From positions 310,001 to 374,000 of the forward strand of contig CAVRXO010000005.1 of the NCBI GenBank assembly GCA_963725185.1: a DNA stretch of 64,000 bases, in the 5' to 3' direction. Position 1 is the stretch's first letter. Each line of letters starts with the position of its first letter. The DNA is from VAZQ01 sp963725185 (GTDB taxonomy: Bacteria; Pseudomonadota; Alphaproteobacteria; Rhizobiales; Xanthobacteraceae). The notes beneath the pieces were generated by a model. That model saw nothing but the letters and a program-made list of their open reading frames with translations, searched no databases and was not told the origin of the DNA. This document shows, piece after piece, positions 47,152-56,339 of the stretch. Made by a program: the position numbers and the translations under genes.

Positions 47152-49878
47152 TTGGCCGATAACGATGAAATGCCTCCGGGGGACGGGGATCCTACCGATA
47201 TCCGTCCGGTCTCGATCACGGAGGAGATGAAGCGCTCCTACCTTGACTACGCCATGAGCGTGATCGTGGCGCGGGCACTGCCGGACGCGCGCGACGGCCT
47301 CAAGCCCGTGCACCGGCGCATCCTCTATTCGATGCACGAGAACGGCTACGAATGGAACAAGCCGTATCGCAAATCGGCGCGCGTCGTCGGCGACGTCATC
47401 GGCAAATACCATCCGCACGGGGACCAGGCGGTCTACGACGCGCTGGTGCGCATGGCGCAGGACTTTTCCATGCGCCTGCCGCTGATCGACGGCCAGGGCA
47501 ATTTCGGCTCGGTCGACGGCGATCCGCCGGCGGCCATGCGCTACACCGAGGTGCGGCTCACCAAGGTCGCCAATGCGCTGCTCGAGGATCTCGACAAGGA
47601 CACGGTCGACTTCCAGTCGAACTATGACAATTCCGAGCGCGAGCCGACAGTATTGCCGGCGCGCTTCCCCAATCTCCTGGCCAACGGCGCCGGCGGCATC
47701 GCGGTCGGCATGGCGACCAATATCCCGCCGCACAATCTGGGCGAGGTGATCGATGCCACCATCGCGCTTGATCGACGATCCGGCGCTCGGCATCGACGAG
47801 CTGATCCGGATCATTCCGGGCCCCGATTTCCCGACCGGCGGCATCATTCTCGGCCGCCAGGGCATCCGCTCCGCCTATCATCTCGGCCGCGGCTCGATCG
47901 TGATGCGCGGCAAGGTCGAGTTCGAGACGCTGCGCAAGGATCGCGAAGCGATCATCATCAGCGAGATTCCCTATCAGGTGAACAAGGCCACGCATGGTGG
48001 AGCGCATCGCCGAGCTGGTGCGCGACAAGAAGATCGAGGGCATCTCCGACCTGCGCGACGAATCCGACCGCGACGGCTATCGGGTGGTGATCGAGCTCAA
48101 GCGCGATGCCACGCCCGACGTGGTGCTCAACCAGCTCTACCGCTTCACGCCGCTGCAATCGACCTTCGGCGCCAACATGGTGGCGCTCGACGGCGGCCGC
48201 CCGCTGGTCATGAACTTCAAGGATCTGCTGACCTGCTTCATCGCGTTCCGCGAGGAGGTGATCTCGCGGCGCACCAAGCATCTGCTCGGCAAGGCGCGCG
48301 ACCGCGCCCATGTGCTGGTCGGCCTCGCCATCGCGGTCGCCAATATCGACGAGGTCATCCGCTTGATCCGCGCCTCGCGCGACGCCAACGAGGCGCGCGA
48401 GGCCCTGATGGCGCGCGATTGGCCGGCCCGCGCGGTCGAGGCGATGATCACGCTGATCGACGATCCGCGTCACACGGTGACCGCCGAGGGCACCTACCGG
48501 CTGTCGGCCGAGCAGGCCAAGGCGATCCTCGATCTGCGCCTGCAGCGGCTCACCGCGCTCGGCCGCGACGAGATCCAGGCCGAGCTCGACAAGCTCGCCG
48601 ACGAGATCGCCGATTATCTCGACATCCTGCGCTCGCGCGCGCGCATCCAGACCATCGTCAAGGACGAGCTCAAGGCCGTCAGGGACGAGTTCGCCACCCC
48701 GCGCCGCACGGTCATCATCGACCAGGAAGGCGAGATGGAGGACGAGGACCTGATCCAGCGCGAGGACATGGTCGTCACGGTGTCGCATCTGGGTTACGTC
48801 AAGCGCGTGCCGCTATCGACCTATCGGGCGCAGAAGCGCGGCGGCAAGGGCCGCGCCGGCATGCAGACGCGCGAGGAGGATTTCGTCTCGCGCCTGTTCG
48901 TCGCCTCGACCCACACGCCGGTGCTGTTCTTCTCCTCGCGCGGTCAGGTCTACAAGGAGAAGGTGTGGCGGCTGCCGGCGGCGGCGCCGCAGTCGCGCGG
49001 CAAGGCGCTGATCAACATCCTGCCGCTGGAGCAGGGCGAGCTCATCACCACCATCATGCCGCTGCCCGAGGACGAGCAGACCTGGGGCGAGCTCGACGTG
49101 ATGTTCGCCACCACGCGCGGCACCGTGCGCCGCAACAAGCTGTCGGACTTCGTCGACGTGCGCCGCTCCGGCATCATCGCCATGAAGCTCGACGAGGGCG
49201 AGGCGATCGTCGACGTGCAGATCTGCACCGAGCGCGACGACGTGCTGCTGACCAGCGCCGGCGGCCAGTGCATCCGCTTCCCGGTCGCCGACGTGCGCGT
49301 GTTCCAGGGCCGCACCTCGATGGGCGTGCGCGGCATCGCGCTGGCCGCGAAGCGACAAGCTGATCTCGCTCTCGATCCTGCGCCACGTCGATGCCAATGC
49401 GGAGGAGCGCGCGGCCTATCTCAAGCGCGCCGCCGCGGTGCGGCGCGGCAGCAACGGCAACGGCGAGAGCGAGGAGGTGGCGATCGATGCCGAGGAGGCC
49501 ACCGGCGCCATCGAGCTCGGCGAGCGCCGCTACGTGGACATGTCGGCGGCCGAGCAGTTCGTGCTCACGGTGTCCGAGCGCGGCTTCGGCAAGCGCTCCT
49601 CGTCGTACGAGTACCGCACCACCGGCCGCGGCGGCAAAGGCATCGTGGCGATGTCCATCACCGGCAGGAACGGGCCGCTGGTCGCCTCCTTCCCGGTCGA
49701 GGAAGAGGACCAGATCATGCTGGTCACCAATGGCGGCCAGCTCATCCGCTGTCCGGTCGACGGCATCCGCATCGCCGGGCGCTCGACCCAGGGCGTGATC
49801 GTGTTCTCCACCGCCGACGGCGAGCGGGTGGTCGCGGTCGAGCGGCTCTCGGAAGAGGGCGAGGACAACGGCGAGTAG
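47152..49878 (+). CDS. gyrA: DNA gyrase subunit A (three frameshifts)
   Basis: About 907 residues after removing extra bases near 47,768, 47,993 and 49,350. Seen: RPVSITEEMKRSYLDYAMSV, KYHPHGDQAVYDALVRMAQD and PAAMRYTEVRL (catalytic Tyr), then GyrA-box and beta-pinwheel repeats such as QKRGGKGRAGMQTREED and TGRGGKGIVAMSITG. The quinolone-determining position after HPHGD is Gln instead of Ser. The start is TTG at 47,152 with a weak ribosome site. Introduces negative supercoils with GyrB, which is not in the window. Three interruptions in an essential gene point to sequence errors. Confidence 0.95.
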
Positions 49879-50016
49879 GCGGCCGGGTAGGGTGGGTTAG
49901 CGGCCGTAAAGCCTCGCGATGGAATTCCGTGCTCGTTGGCCGCGTAACCCGCCGCTCGGCTGCAAGGTGGATTACGCGCGCGCCTCGCCGAGTTTGCTTG
50001 AGCGCCGGCGCCGGCG

Positions 50017-51528
50017 CTAATCTTACTGCGTCATAAGCTTCCGTCGCCCATGTGTTGCAGTCCTTGCGCCACAACATGGGCATCGCGGCAAGGTTCTGAC
50101 AATCGCGTCGATCAATCGTATTCGCATAGTTGCGATCGAGTTCTGGATGTGACGTTCAGGCCGCAATGGTGGATCCTCTGGGTCGATAACCGTCGGGAAC
50201 TGCAAGTTGCGGGAAGAGCGCGGTGGAGCGAGATCCTGAGGGGGGAATCGTCTCCCTCTCGGAGATCAGGAACCCGTAGGCGGCGATACACATCGTGGCG
50301 TGATGGTGGAAGCCGCGCCATCCGCGCCCTTCATAGTGCCCAAGCCCGACCTCCTGCTTGAGTTCCTGATAATCCCGCTCGATGCGCCAACGCAGCTTGG
50401 CGAAGTCGACGAGTTCGCGGAAGCTGATATTCGCGGGCAGCGTCGAGAACCAATATTTTGTCGGCTCGGGTTCGCCTTCGGGCCACTCGATCAGCAGCCA
50501 CTCCTGCGACAGCAATTCCGGAATCAGCTGATTATGTCCGACCCCGACGCGCACGCGCGCAAAACGCGAGCACAGCCACTCGGCCGACCCTTCCCGCCAC
50601 CTGATCGTGCGCCAAGCATGCTTGGGCAGAGCTAGCGCCTGCTCCTTGATCGAGATCAAATCGGGTTCGTCGCGACGCCCGGTATTGTTCAGCGGCTTGC
50701 CCCTGCGCTTGGGACCGACGCCCGATGGCCACACCAAGGTATTCGGCAGAACACCGGCCACGTAGATCAGTCCCAAGGCCGTAATGCCGGTGCGCAGCCG
50801 CGAGTCATTGCCATAGGCGGCGTCCATCAAAACGACCCCGCGCGGAAGGCCGGCCTCGCACCCCCACCGTATCTGCTCAAGCGCGATCTCAGGCTTGGTC
50901 TTGAAGCCGATGTCCAAAGGCACGCCGGTCTTCTCCCGACGCGCATCATCCACGACCCAGTCCTTCGGCAGATACAGCCGATACGCCACCGGCAAGCTGG
51001 CCCAGTGGTTGGCAATCGACAACGACACCGCCACCTGACAATTGGCCTGCTTGCCAAGCTGCCCACAATACTGATGATGCACGCCCACCGAATGCTTGCC
51101 CTGCTTGGGGAAACCAGTGTCGTCGATGATCCAGGCCTCGATCGGCCCGTGCTTCTCGATCGCCGGCAGCACCAGCTCGCGCACCTTGGCCAGAACCTTC
51201 TCGTCCGACCAGGGCGCGATGCCGACAAAATGCAACAAAGACTGGTGTTGTGCAGCCGTCCGCGCCGGAGCCGTCTTCGCTGCCATCGGCTCCACGCTCT
51301 TGCGCTCGCCCGGCAGCATCAGGCCGGTGCAATAGTCACGCAGCGGACCGCTCCGGTCCGCGTGCCCCAAAACGCTCGCAAGCCCTTCGACATACGCCGA
51401 AAATCGGCCTCCGCTATTCTCTTGGCTCCCGAGATTCATGTCAGCCCTCCGCCTGCCAACCTCGAATCTCGCCAAATAGTTGATTCTCGACGCCTATGTC
51501 CTGCGACCTTCTGACTCAGTAAGACTAA
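50017..51528 (-). mobile_element. IS701-family insertion sequence
   Basis: Element 50,021-51,524 (1,504 bp) with imperfect inverted ends TCTTACTGCGTCATAAG and, inverted, TCTTACTGAGTCAGAAG. The target duplication is CTAA (50,017-50,020 and 51,525-51,528), matching the YTAR preference of IS701. One transposase gene, apparently intact. Confidence 0.92.
50156..51439 (-). CDS. IS701-family transposase
   Basis: 427 residues. DDE residues in EAWIIDDTGFPKQGKHSVGV, GVVLMDAAYGNDSRLR and WRIERDYQELKQEVGLGHYE, with the YREK-like region typical of IS4/IS701 relatives. The start MNLGSQENSGGRFSAYVEGL is preceded by GGAGG; a start 12 codons upstream is less likely. No frameshift, unlike many neighbouring genes. 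Confidence 0.95.
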   Translation of the reverse strand: MNLGSQENSGGRFSAYVEGLASVLGHADRSGPLRDYCTGLMLPGERKSVEPMAAKTAPARTAAQHQSLLHFVGIAPWSDEKVLAKVRELVLPAIEKHGPIEAWIIDDTGFPKQGKHSVGVHHQYCGQLGKQANCQVAVSLSIANHWASLPVAYRLYLPKDWVVDDARREKTGVPLDIGFKTKPEIALEQIRWGCEAGLPRGVVLMDAAYGNDSRLRTGITALGLIYVAGVLPNTLVWPSGVGPKRRGKPLNNTGRRDEPDLISIKEQALALPKHAWRTIRWREGSAEWLCSRFARVRVGVGHNQLIPELLSQEWLLIEWPEGEPEPTKYWFSTLPANISFRELVDFAKLRWRIERDYQELKQEVGLGHYEGRGWRGFHHHATMCIAAYGFLISERETIPPSGSRSTALFPQLAVPDGYRPRGSTIAA

Positions 51529-51551
51529 TCCACCCTACGGGCTGCGGTTGC

Positions 51552-52535
51552 TCAATCGACCTGCAGGTTGAGCGCCTTGACGATCGGGCCCCATCGGCCG
51601 ATGTCGGATTCGATGACCTTGGTGAGCTCCTGCGGCGGGCCGCCGAGCGCGTCGCCGGCCAAGCGGTCGAGCGCGGCTTTCATCTCGGCGGTTTGCAGGG
51701 CGGAATTGACCGCGCCGTTGAGCTTGGCGATCACGTCGGGCGGCGTGCCGGCCGGCGCCAGGAGGCCGGTCCAGGCGCTGGTCGCAAAATCCGGAAAGCC
51801 GCTTTCGATCATGGTCGGCACGTCGGGCAGGAGCGGGCTGCGCTTCGCGCTGGTCACCGCCAGGGCCCGCAGCTGGCCCGACTTGATCAGCGGCAGCAGC
51901 ACCGAGATGCCCTCGAAGGTGAACTGGATGTGCCCCCCGACGACGTCCTGGATCGAAGGCCCGCCGCCGCGATAGGGTACGTGGATCACGTCGATGCCGG
52001 CCTGCGACTTGAAATATTCGCCGATCAGATGGGGCAGGGTGCCGATGCCGCCCGACGAAAAGTTGATCATGCCGGGATTGGCCTTCGCATAGGCGATGAG
52101 CTCGCTCACCGATTTCGCCGGTACCGAGGGGTGCACCACCAGGATGTTGGCGGTGGCGGCGACCAGCGCGACCGGATCATAGCTCTTGAGCGGATCGTAG
52201 CCCGCGCTCTTCTGCAGCATGGGCGCGATGACGAGGCCGCTCGAGCTTGAATAGAGCAGCGTGTAGCCGTCCGGGCTCGCGCGCGCGGCTTCGGCCGAGC
52301 CGATCGTATTGCCGGCGCCGCCGCGGTTGTCGATGATCACGCTTTGGCCGAGCGCCGGCGCGATCTGGTTGGCCACTAGGCGCGCCATCACGTCGACCGG
52401 CCCGCCGGCCGGGGTCGGCACGATGACGTGCACGGTCCGGCTCGGGTATTTGTCTTGCGCCGCGGCGCCGTGGCATCCGAGCAGAGCGACGAGGGTGAAG
52501 GCGGCTGCGAGCCGAGCGCCGTTTTGGGTCACCAT
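51552..52535 (-). CDS. Bug-type tripartite tricarboxylate transporter solute-binding protein
   Basis: 327 residues. A signal peptide (MVTQNGARLAAAFTLVALLGCHGAAAQ) is followed by KYPSRTVHVIVPTPAGGPVDVMAR, the pattern of Bug periplasmic proteins, then VIIDNRGGAGNTIGSAEAAR, GYTLLYSSSSG, and the end region with VPTMIESGFPDF and APAGTPPDVIAKLN. Binds a small carboxylate or similar ligand; no TctA/TctB membrane genes are adjacent, so this is an orphan Bug, as is common in such genomes. Confidence 0.92.
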   Translation of the reverse strand: MVTQNGARLAAAFTLVALLGCHGAAAQDKYPSRTVHVIVPTPAGGPVDVMARLVANQIAPALGQSVIIDNRGGAGNTIGSAEAARASPDGYTLLYSSSSGLVIAPMLQKSAGYDPLKSYDPVALVAATANILVVHPSVPAKSVSELIAYAKANPGMINFSSGGIGTLPHLIGEYFKSQAGIDVIHVPYRGGGPSIQDVVGGHIQFTFEGISVLLPLIKSGQLRALAVTSAKRSPLLPDVPTMIESGFPDFATSAWTGLLAPAGTPPDVIAKLNGAVNSALQTAEMKAALDRLAGDALGGPPQELTKVIESDIGRWGPIVKALNLQVD

Positions 52536-52617
52536 TTTCGCGTTTTCCTCCCCACTGGTCGCGGATTTGAGCCGGGCCTGTGAACTTTTCCCGGGCGCGC
52601 TCTTCGCGCGACCCGGG

Positions 52618-52670
52618 ATCGTCAAAACCTCAGAATCTCGGACGGTCCCGGCTCAAGGCCGGGACAAGCG
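52618..52670. repeat. Family-C repeat
   Basis: ATCGTCAAAACCTCAGAATC followed by the hairpin ACGGTCCCGGCTCAAGGCCG and GGACAAGCG. It lies upstream of the Bug gene and downstream of the ankyrin gene. A second half-copy, CGCGACCCGGGATC, directly precedes it. Confidence 0.75.
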
Positions 52671-52719
52671 TGTCGCTGCGCGGCATCGAGGTGCAACTTC
52701 GCCGACTCCACTCCCTGGA

Positions 52720-53427
52720 TCAGGTGTGCCGACCGACCGCCTTCTCGAGAATGCGCACCATGTCGGCATAGCCGCGGGCGCGGGCATAATCGATCGCCGT
52801 CCTGCCGAGCGAATCCTTGATATCGCCGTCGGCGCGTGCCGCTACCAGCGCGTCCACGATATCGGTATGCGCCTTGTCGCCGTTGCCGAGCGCGACCGCG
52901 GTGATCAGGGCGGTCCAGCCGCGCTCGTTGACGTGGTCGATATCCGCCTTGGCCTCGATCAGCGCGCGCGCGACGTCGACGAATCCGAGCTGGGCGGCCG
53001 AGATCAGCGCGCTGCCGCCATCGCGGCCGACCACGGCGCCGGCATTGGCGCCGGCGGCGAGCGCCGCCTTGACCATCTCGATGTCGTTGTTGACGGTCGC
53101 GATGGTGAGGACATCGTAGCCATCCTCGTCGCGCGCATTCGGATTGGCGCCCAGCCGCAAGAGCGCCTGCGCGGCGGCCTGCTGGCGGCGGAAGGCGGCA
53201 ACGATGAGAGGCGTGCGGCTGTGGGAATCCTGGACGTTCGGCTTTTCGCCGTCGGCGACGAGCTGCTCGATGGCGGCCACATCGCCGGTGGCGGCGGCGG
53301 CATGCAGGCCGGCGTAAATGTGCAGCTCGCGCTCGCTCGGCGGCGTCTGCGCCCGAAGCGAGGCCGGCGCCACGGCGAGCAATGCCAGCGCCGCGGCAAC
53401 CGGGAAGACTGCGAAGCGGAAATTCAT
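52720..53427 (-). CDS. Exported ankyrin-repeat protein
   Basis: 235 residues. Signal peptide MNFRFAVFPVAAALALLAVA to LRAQ. The mature part is about five ankyrin repeats, e.g. DSHSRTPLIVAAFRRQQAAA, DEDGYDVLTIATVNNDIEM, DGGSALISAAQLGFVDVARA and NERGWTALITAVALGNGDKA. Exported ankyrin proteins bind partner proteins in the periplasm; the partner is unknown. The start at 53,427 is preferred over an ATG four codons earlier. Confidence 0.88.
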   Translation of the reverse strand: MNFRFAVFPVAAALALLAVAPASLRAQTPPSERELHIYAGLHAAAATGDVAAIEQLVADGEKPNVQDSHSRTPLIVAAFRRQQAAAQALLRLGANPNARDEDGYDVLTIATVNNDIEMVKAALAAGANAGAVVGRDGGSALISAAQLGFVDVARALIEAKADIDHVNERGWTALITAVALGNGDKAHTDIVDALVAARADGDIKDSLGRTAIDYARARGYADMVRILEKAVGRHT

Positions 53428-53586
53428 GCCGGTCCCCAATGATCAACGCTCCGATGAGCGGAAATCCTAGCACGTCTGGCCAGCCAGTCGACGGCCATGT
53501 CCCCGGGGACAAATAGCCGCGCGGCCGGCGCCAGACGCGCCAAGTTCTGATCTTGCGGGGATGGGCGGGTTCGGGTGCCGCGGATG

Positions 53587-53856
53587 CTACTGGGGCAGGC
53601 GGTCGAGGGTGACAAGCCGCACCGTGCGGGCCTGACCGGCCGCTTGGGTACGGTCGCGCAGGCAATTCGCTCCATAATAGGGCCACGCCCGCTCCGTGCA
53701 GTCGGGGCCGAGCGGGCGGTAATCGAGCCGATCGGTCTTGGCCAGCGGAGCCGAGGTGCCGGCTTCCACCGCGGGGCTGAAGCCCGGCAATGCCATTACG
53801 ACCGCGGCCCCCAGGGCGGCCGCGCCAATAGCCGAAAGAATCCGATAGTTCAACAT
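53587..53856 (-). CDS. Small exported hypothetical protein
   Basis: 89 residues. MLNYRILSAIGAAALGAAVV with LPGFSPAVEAG is a signal peptide; the short mature part has two cysteines (GPDCTERAWPYYGANCLRD) likely to form a disulfide. The pattern CxxxxWPYYGxxC recurs, as I recall, in small secreted proteins of Bradyrhizobium-type genomes. The function is unknown. Confidence 0.75.
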   Translation of the reverse strand: MLNYRILSAIGAAALGAAVVMALPGFSPAVEAGTSAPLAKTDRLDYRPLGPDCTERAWPYYGANCLRDRTQAAGQARTVRLVTLDRLPQ

Positions 53857-54090
53857 GTTGCGCCCCCCTTACTGCCAGCGGCAGATACGACCCTCTTGCT
53901 GTGTTGGTTGCTCCAGGAGGCCAAAAGGTTCACGACCGTGCGCTTATTTTTGGGGGATGCAGAAGCCCAGCGGCGGCTCGCTCCCAATGATTGCTTCATT
54001 GCCGTCGCCCCCGGGTCCAGCCGATGCAACCGGCAGCGGAGAGCCGCGGCGGCCTTGCGGTTCCCCCTGGCGACGGGTTAGACCGCCAGC

Positions 54091-54588
54091 ATGCCGCGCA
54101 TCGCGCTCTTTCCCGGATCGTTCGATCCGGTGACCAATGGCCATGTCGATCTGGTACGCCAGTCGGCCCGGCTGGCCGACCGGCTGGTGCTGGCGGTCGG
54201 AACCCATCCCGGCAAGACGCCGTTGTTTACTGCCGAGGAGCGGCTGGCCATGCTCGATGCGACGTGCGGCCCGCTCGCCCGCTCGGCCGGCTGCGAGCTG
54301 CGTTGCATCACATTCGCCGACCTCGTGGTGGCGGCGGCGCGCCGCGAGGGCGCGACCGTGCTGATCCGCGGGTTGCGCGGCACGGCGGATTTCGATTACG
54401 AGATGGAGATGGCCGGCATGAATGGAATGATGGCGGCCGAACTGCAGACGGTGTTCCTGCCGGCCTCGCCGGCGGTGCGCCCGATCACCGCCACACTGGT
54501 CAGGCAGATCGCATCCATGGGCGGCGATGTTTCGCCCTTCGTACCGCCGCCGGTGGCGGCGCGGCTGAAGGCGAAATTTGCAGGCTAA
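54091..54588 (+). CDS. coaD: Phosphopantetheine adenylyltransferase
   Basis: 165 residues. Transfers AMP from ATP to 4'-phosphopantetheine in coenzyme A synthesis. Seen: the nucleotidyltransferase motif PRIALFPGSFDPVTNGHVDL, VLIRGLRGTADFDYEMEMAG and the ISSTLVRxI-like ITATLVRQIASMGGD. First gene of the conserved coaD-ppi-ppi-queA-tgt row. Confidence 0.96.
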   Translation: MPRIALFPGSFDPVTNGHVDLVRQSARLADRLVLAVGTHPGKTPLFTAEERLAMLDATCGPLARSAGCELRCITFADLVVAAARREGATVLIRGLRGTADFDYEMEMAGMNGMMAAELQTVFLPASPAVRPITATLVRQIASMGGDVSPFVPPPVAARLKAKFAG

Positions 54589-54599
54589 GAGCCAATGCA

Positions 54600-54648
54600 A
54601 GAGAGAGCATTTTCAGGAAGTGGTCTCCGATTTTCCTTCCGAAATGCA
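54600..54648. repeat. Family-H repeat between coaD and the first cyclophilin gene
   Basis: GAGAGAGCATTTTCAGGAAG followed by TGGTCTCCGATTTTCCTTCC and GAAATGCAG; the ends (GCATTT / AAATGC) are inverted. It resembles the AGCATTTT...GAAGTGG repeat at 28,106. Confidence 0.6.
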
Positions 54649-54674
54649 GAAAGTCATCCATCCCGGGAGTTCCC

Positions 54675-55253
54675 ATGACACGCTTCACTCGTCGGTTTGC
54701 CGTCCTGTTTCCAGTCCTGGCCGCGCTGATCTGCGCGGCGCCCGCGATCGCCCAGCCGCTGCCGGCGGGCACGGATCCCCAGAATACGATCCTGATCGAC
54801 ACCAAGTACGGCCGGATCGTCATCAAGCTACGACCCGATCTCGCGCCCAAGCATGCCGAGCGGATCAAGACGCTGGCGCGCGACAAGTTCTACGACAATG
54901 TGCCGTTCCACCGGGTCATTGCCGGCTTCATGGCGCAGACCGGCGATGGCCAGCACGGCGACGGCACCGGCGGCTCCAAATATCCGAATCTGCCGGCCGA
55001 GTTCACCAACACGCCGTTCACGCGCGGCGTCGTCGGCATGGCGCGCACCCAGGATCCGAACTCGGCGAACAGCCAATTCTTCATCATGTTCGGGGACGGA
55101 TCGTACCTCAACGGCCAGTACACGGTGGTCGGCCAGGTGGTCGCGGGCATGGACGTGGTCGACAAGCTCAAGACGGGGTCGAAGGCGCAGAACGGCTCCG
55201 TCAGCGATCCTGACCGCATGCTCAAGGTGCAAGTCGCGGCTGACGCCAAATGA
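54675..55253 (+). CDS. Periplasmic peptidyl-prolyl cis-trans isomerase (cyclophilin)
   Basis: 192 residues. Signal peptide MTRFTRRFAVLFPVLAALIC to AIAQ, then a cyclophilin domain: YGRIVIKLRPDLAPKHAERI, NVPFHRVIAGFMAQTGDGQH, GVVGMARTQDPNSANSQFFI and GQYTVVGQVVAGMDVVDKL. The catalytic Arg is in FHRV. GGAG precedes the ATG; the longer ORF in this frame starts inside coaD and is not real. Confidence 0.94.
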   Translation: MTRFTRRFAVLFPVLAALICAAPAIAQPLPAGTDPQNTILIDTKYGRIVIKLRPDLAPKHAERIKTLARDKFYDNVPFHRVIAGFMAQTGDGQHGDGTGGSKYPNLPAEFTNTPFTRGVVGMARTQDPNSANSQFFIMFGDGSYLNGQYTVVGQVVAGMDVVDKLKTGSKAQNGSVSDPDRMLKVQVAADAK

Positions 55254-55263
55254 GGAGGCCGGC

Positions 55264-55863
55264 ATGCGCGCAGTCCCGCTTTTGCTTGCGGTCGCAGCGG
55301 TAGCCGGCGCAGTCGAAGCGATGGGTGCGGTTCCGGCCGACGCGCAGTGCAGCGTGTTCAGCCGGCACCCCTGCGTGCCCAACATATGCAGCGTGTTCAG
55401 CCGGCACCCTTGCGTGCCCGAGCCGGTCTATCCGTTCAGCGAGGATCTGCGGCTGACGATCGTGACCGCCCCGTCCGGCCAGAAAAACGAGAGTCCCGAT
55501 GCGGCGACCTCGCCCGCCACGGTGGGCAAGACTGACGGCGAGCAGCAGCACCAGCTCGACACCATCCGCGACATGTTCAACGCCTTGCGCGCCTGCTGGG
55601 TGCCCCCGCCGCAAGACGAAGCCCGGCCCGGCATGCAGATGTCGGTGCGCCTGAGCTTCAAGCGCAGCGGCCAGCTGATCAGCGCGCCGCGGGTCACCTA
55701 TGCCAGTCCCGACGCGCCGCCGGCGGCAAGAAGCATCTATCACGATGCCATCATGGCGGCGCTCGATCGCTGCACGCCGTTGCCGTTCAGCTCCGGCCTC
55801 GGCGGCGCCATCGCCGGGCGCCCGCTCGCGATCCGCTACGTCGACAACCGGGATGCGCAATGA
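55264..55863 (+). CDS. Exported protein with TonB-C-like domain and duplicated Cys motif
   Basis: 199 residues. Signal peptide MRAVPLLLAVAAVAGAVEAM to ADAQ. Just after it, the 13-residue unit CSVFSRHPCVPNI is present twice (CSVFSRHPCVP each time). The C-terminal ~100 residues (LRACWVPPPQDEARPGMQMS through PLAIRYVDNR) resemble a TonB C-terminal/cell-envelope fold and are clearly homologous to the next gene. GAGGAGG upstream; the stop overlaps the next start as ATGA. Role unknown; being between two cyclophilin genes suggests an envelope function. Confidence 0.83.
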   Translation: MRAVPLLLAVAAVAGAVEAMGAVPADAQCSVFSRHPCVPNICSVFSRHPCVPEPVYPFSEDLRLTIVTAPSGQKNESPDAATSPATVGKTDGEQQHQLDTIRDMFNALRACWVPPPQDEARPGMQMSVRLSFKRSGQLISAPRVTYASPDAPPAARSIYHDAIMAALDRCTPLPFSSGLGGAIAGRPLAIRYVDNRDAQ

Positions 55864-56339
55864 CGAGGCCGGATTGCAAGCCCGCGCTCGGTACGGCCGT
55901 TGCGGCCGGCGCAATCATCGCGACGCTCGCGATCGCCGGGAACGCATTTGCGCAAGAACCAAATCAAAAGCCAGGGGAAGCGAAAAAGCCGGCAGCGCCG
56001 CTCAACACCATCGCCGAAGTATTTGCCGCCTTGGATGCCTGCTGGGTTCCGCCCGCTCTCGACCAGGCGCGAGCGGGCATGCAGATCACGGTGCTGGTGA
56101 GCTTCAAGCGCGACGGAGAGATTCTCGGCAAGCCGCGTATCACCTATGAGACGCCGAATGCGTCGGACGACGAGCGGCAGTCCTATCGGGTCGCGATGGC
56201 GCAGGCGCTGCGCCGTTGCACGCCGCTGCCGTTCACCGATGCGCTCGGCAATGCGCTCGCAGGGCGCCCGCTGACGCTTCGATTCATCGACAACCGAAAA
56301 CTCAAGCAAGCAAGGACAGCCGATGGCAGACACTACTGA
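55860..56339 (+). CDS. Exported protein with TonB-C-like domain, paralog of the preceding gene
   Basis: 159 residues. Signal peptide with ALGTAVAAGAIIATLAIAGN to AFAQ. The body FAALDACWVPPALDQARAGM through GRPLTLRFIDNRK parallels the upstream protein (W-V-P-P, G-M-Q, V-x-F-K-R, R-C-T-P-L-P-F). It starts on the ATGA overlap and itself overlaps the following cyclophilin start by 17 bases, so the four genes are translationally chained. Confidence 0.83.
   Translation: MTRPDCKPALGTAVAAGAIIATLAIAGNAFAQEPNQKPGEAKKPAAPLNTIAEVFAALDACWVPPALDQARAGMQITVLVSFKRDGEILGKPRITYETPNASDDERQSYRVAMAQALRRCTPLPFTDALGNALAGRPLTLRFIDNRKLKQARTADGRHY

Larger units (their letters stand above)
49887..51538. repeat. MITE-like element, family G, split by an IS701-family insertion
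   Basis: Left part GTAGGGTGGGTTAGCGGCCG to CGCCGGCGCTAA (49,887-50,020), right part CTAATCCACCCTAC (51,525-51,538). The outer ends are inverted copies of each other. The IS occupies the space between, duplicating CTAA. Without the IS the element would be about 145 bases, close to the copy at 46,091. Confidence 0.8.

Noticed and set aside
47767..47770. Programmed +1 frameshifting at CTT codons, as in prfB
   Set aside because: CTT recurs at six indels, but there is no in-frame stop or Shine-Dalgarno-like stimulator as in prfB, and many other indels lack CTT. Sequence error is simpler. Kept only as a remote alternative.
47994..50036. Second gyrase-like gene after gyrA's first part
   Set aside because: It is the continuation of the same gyrA after a one-base insertion; no separate start or ribosome site.
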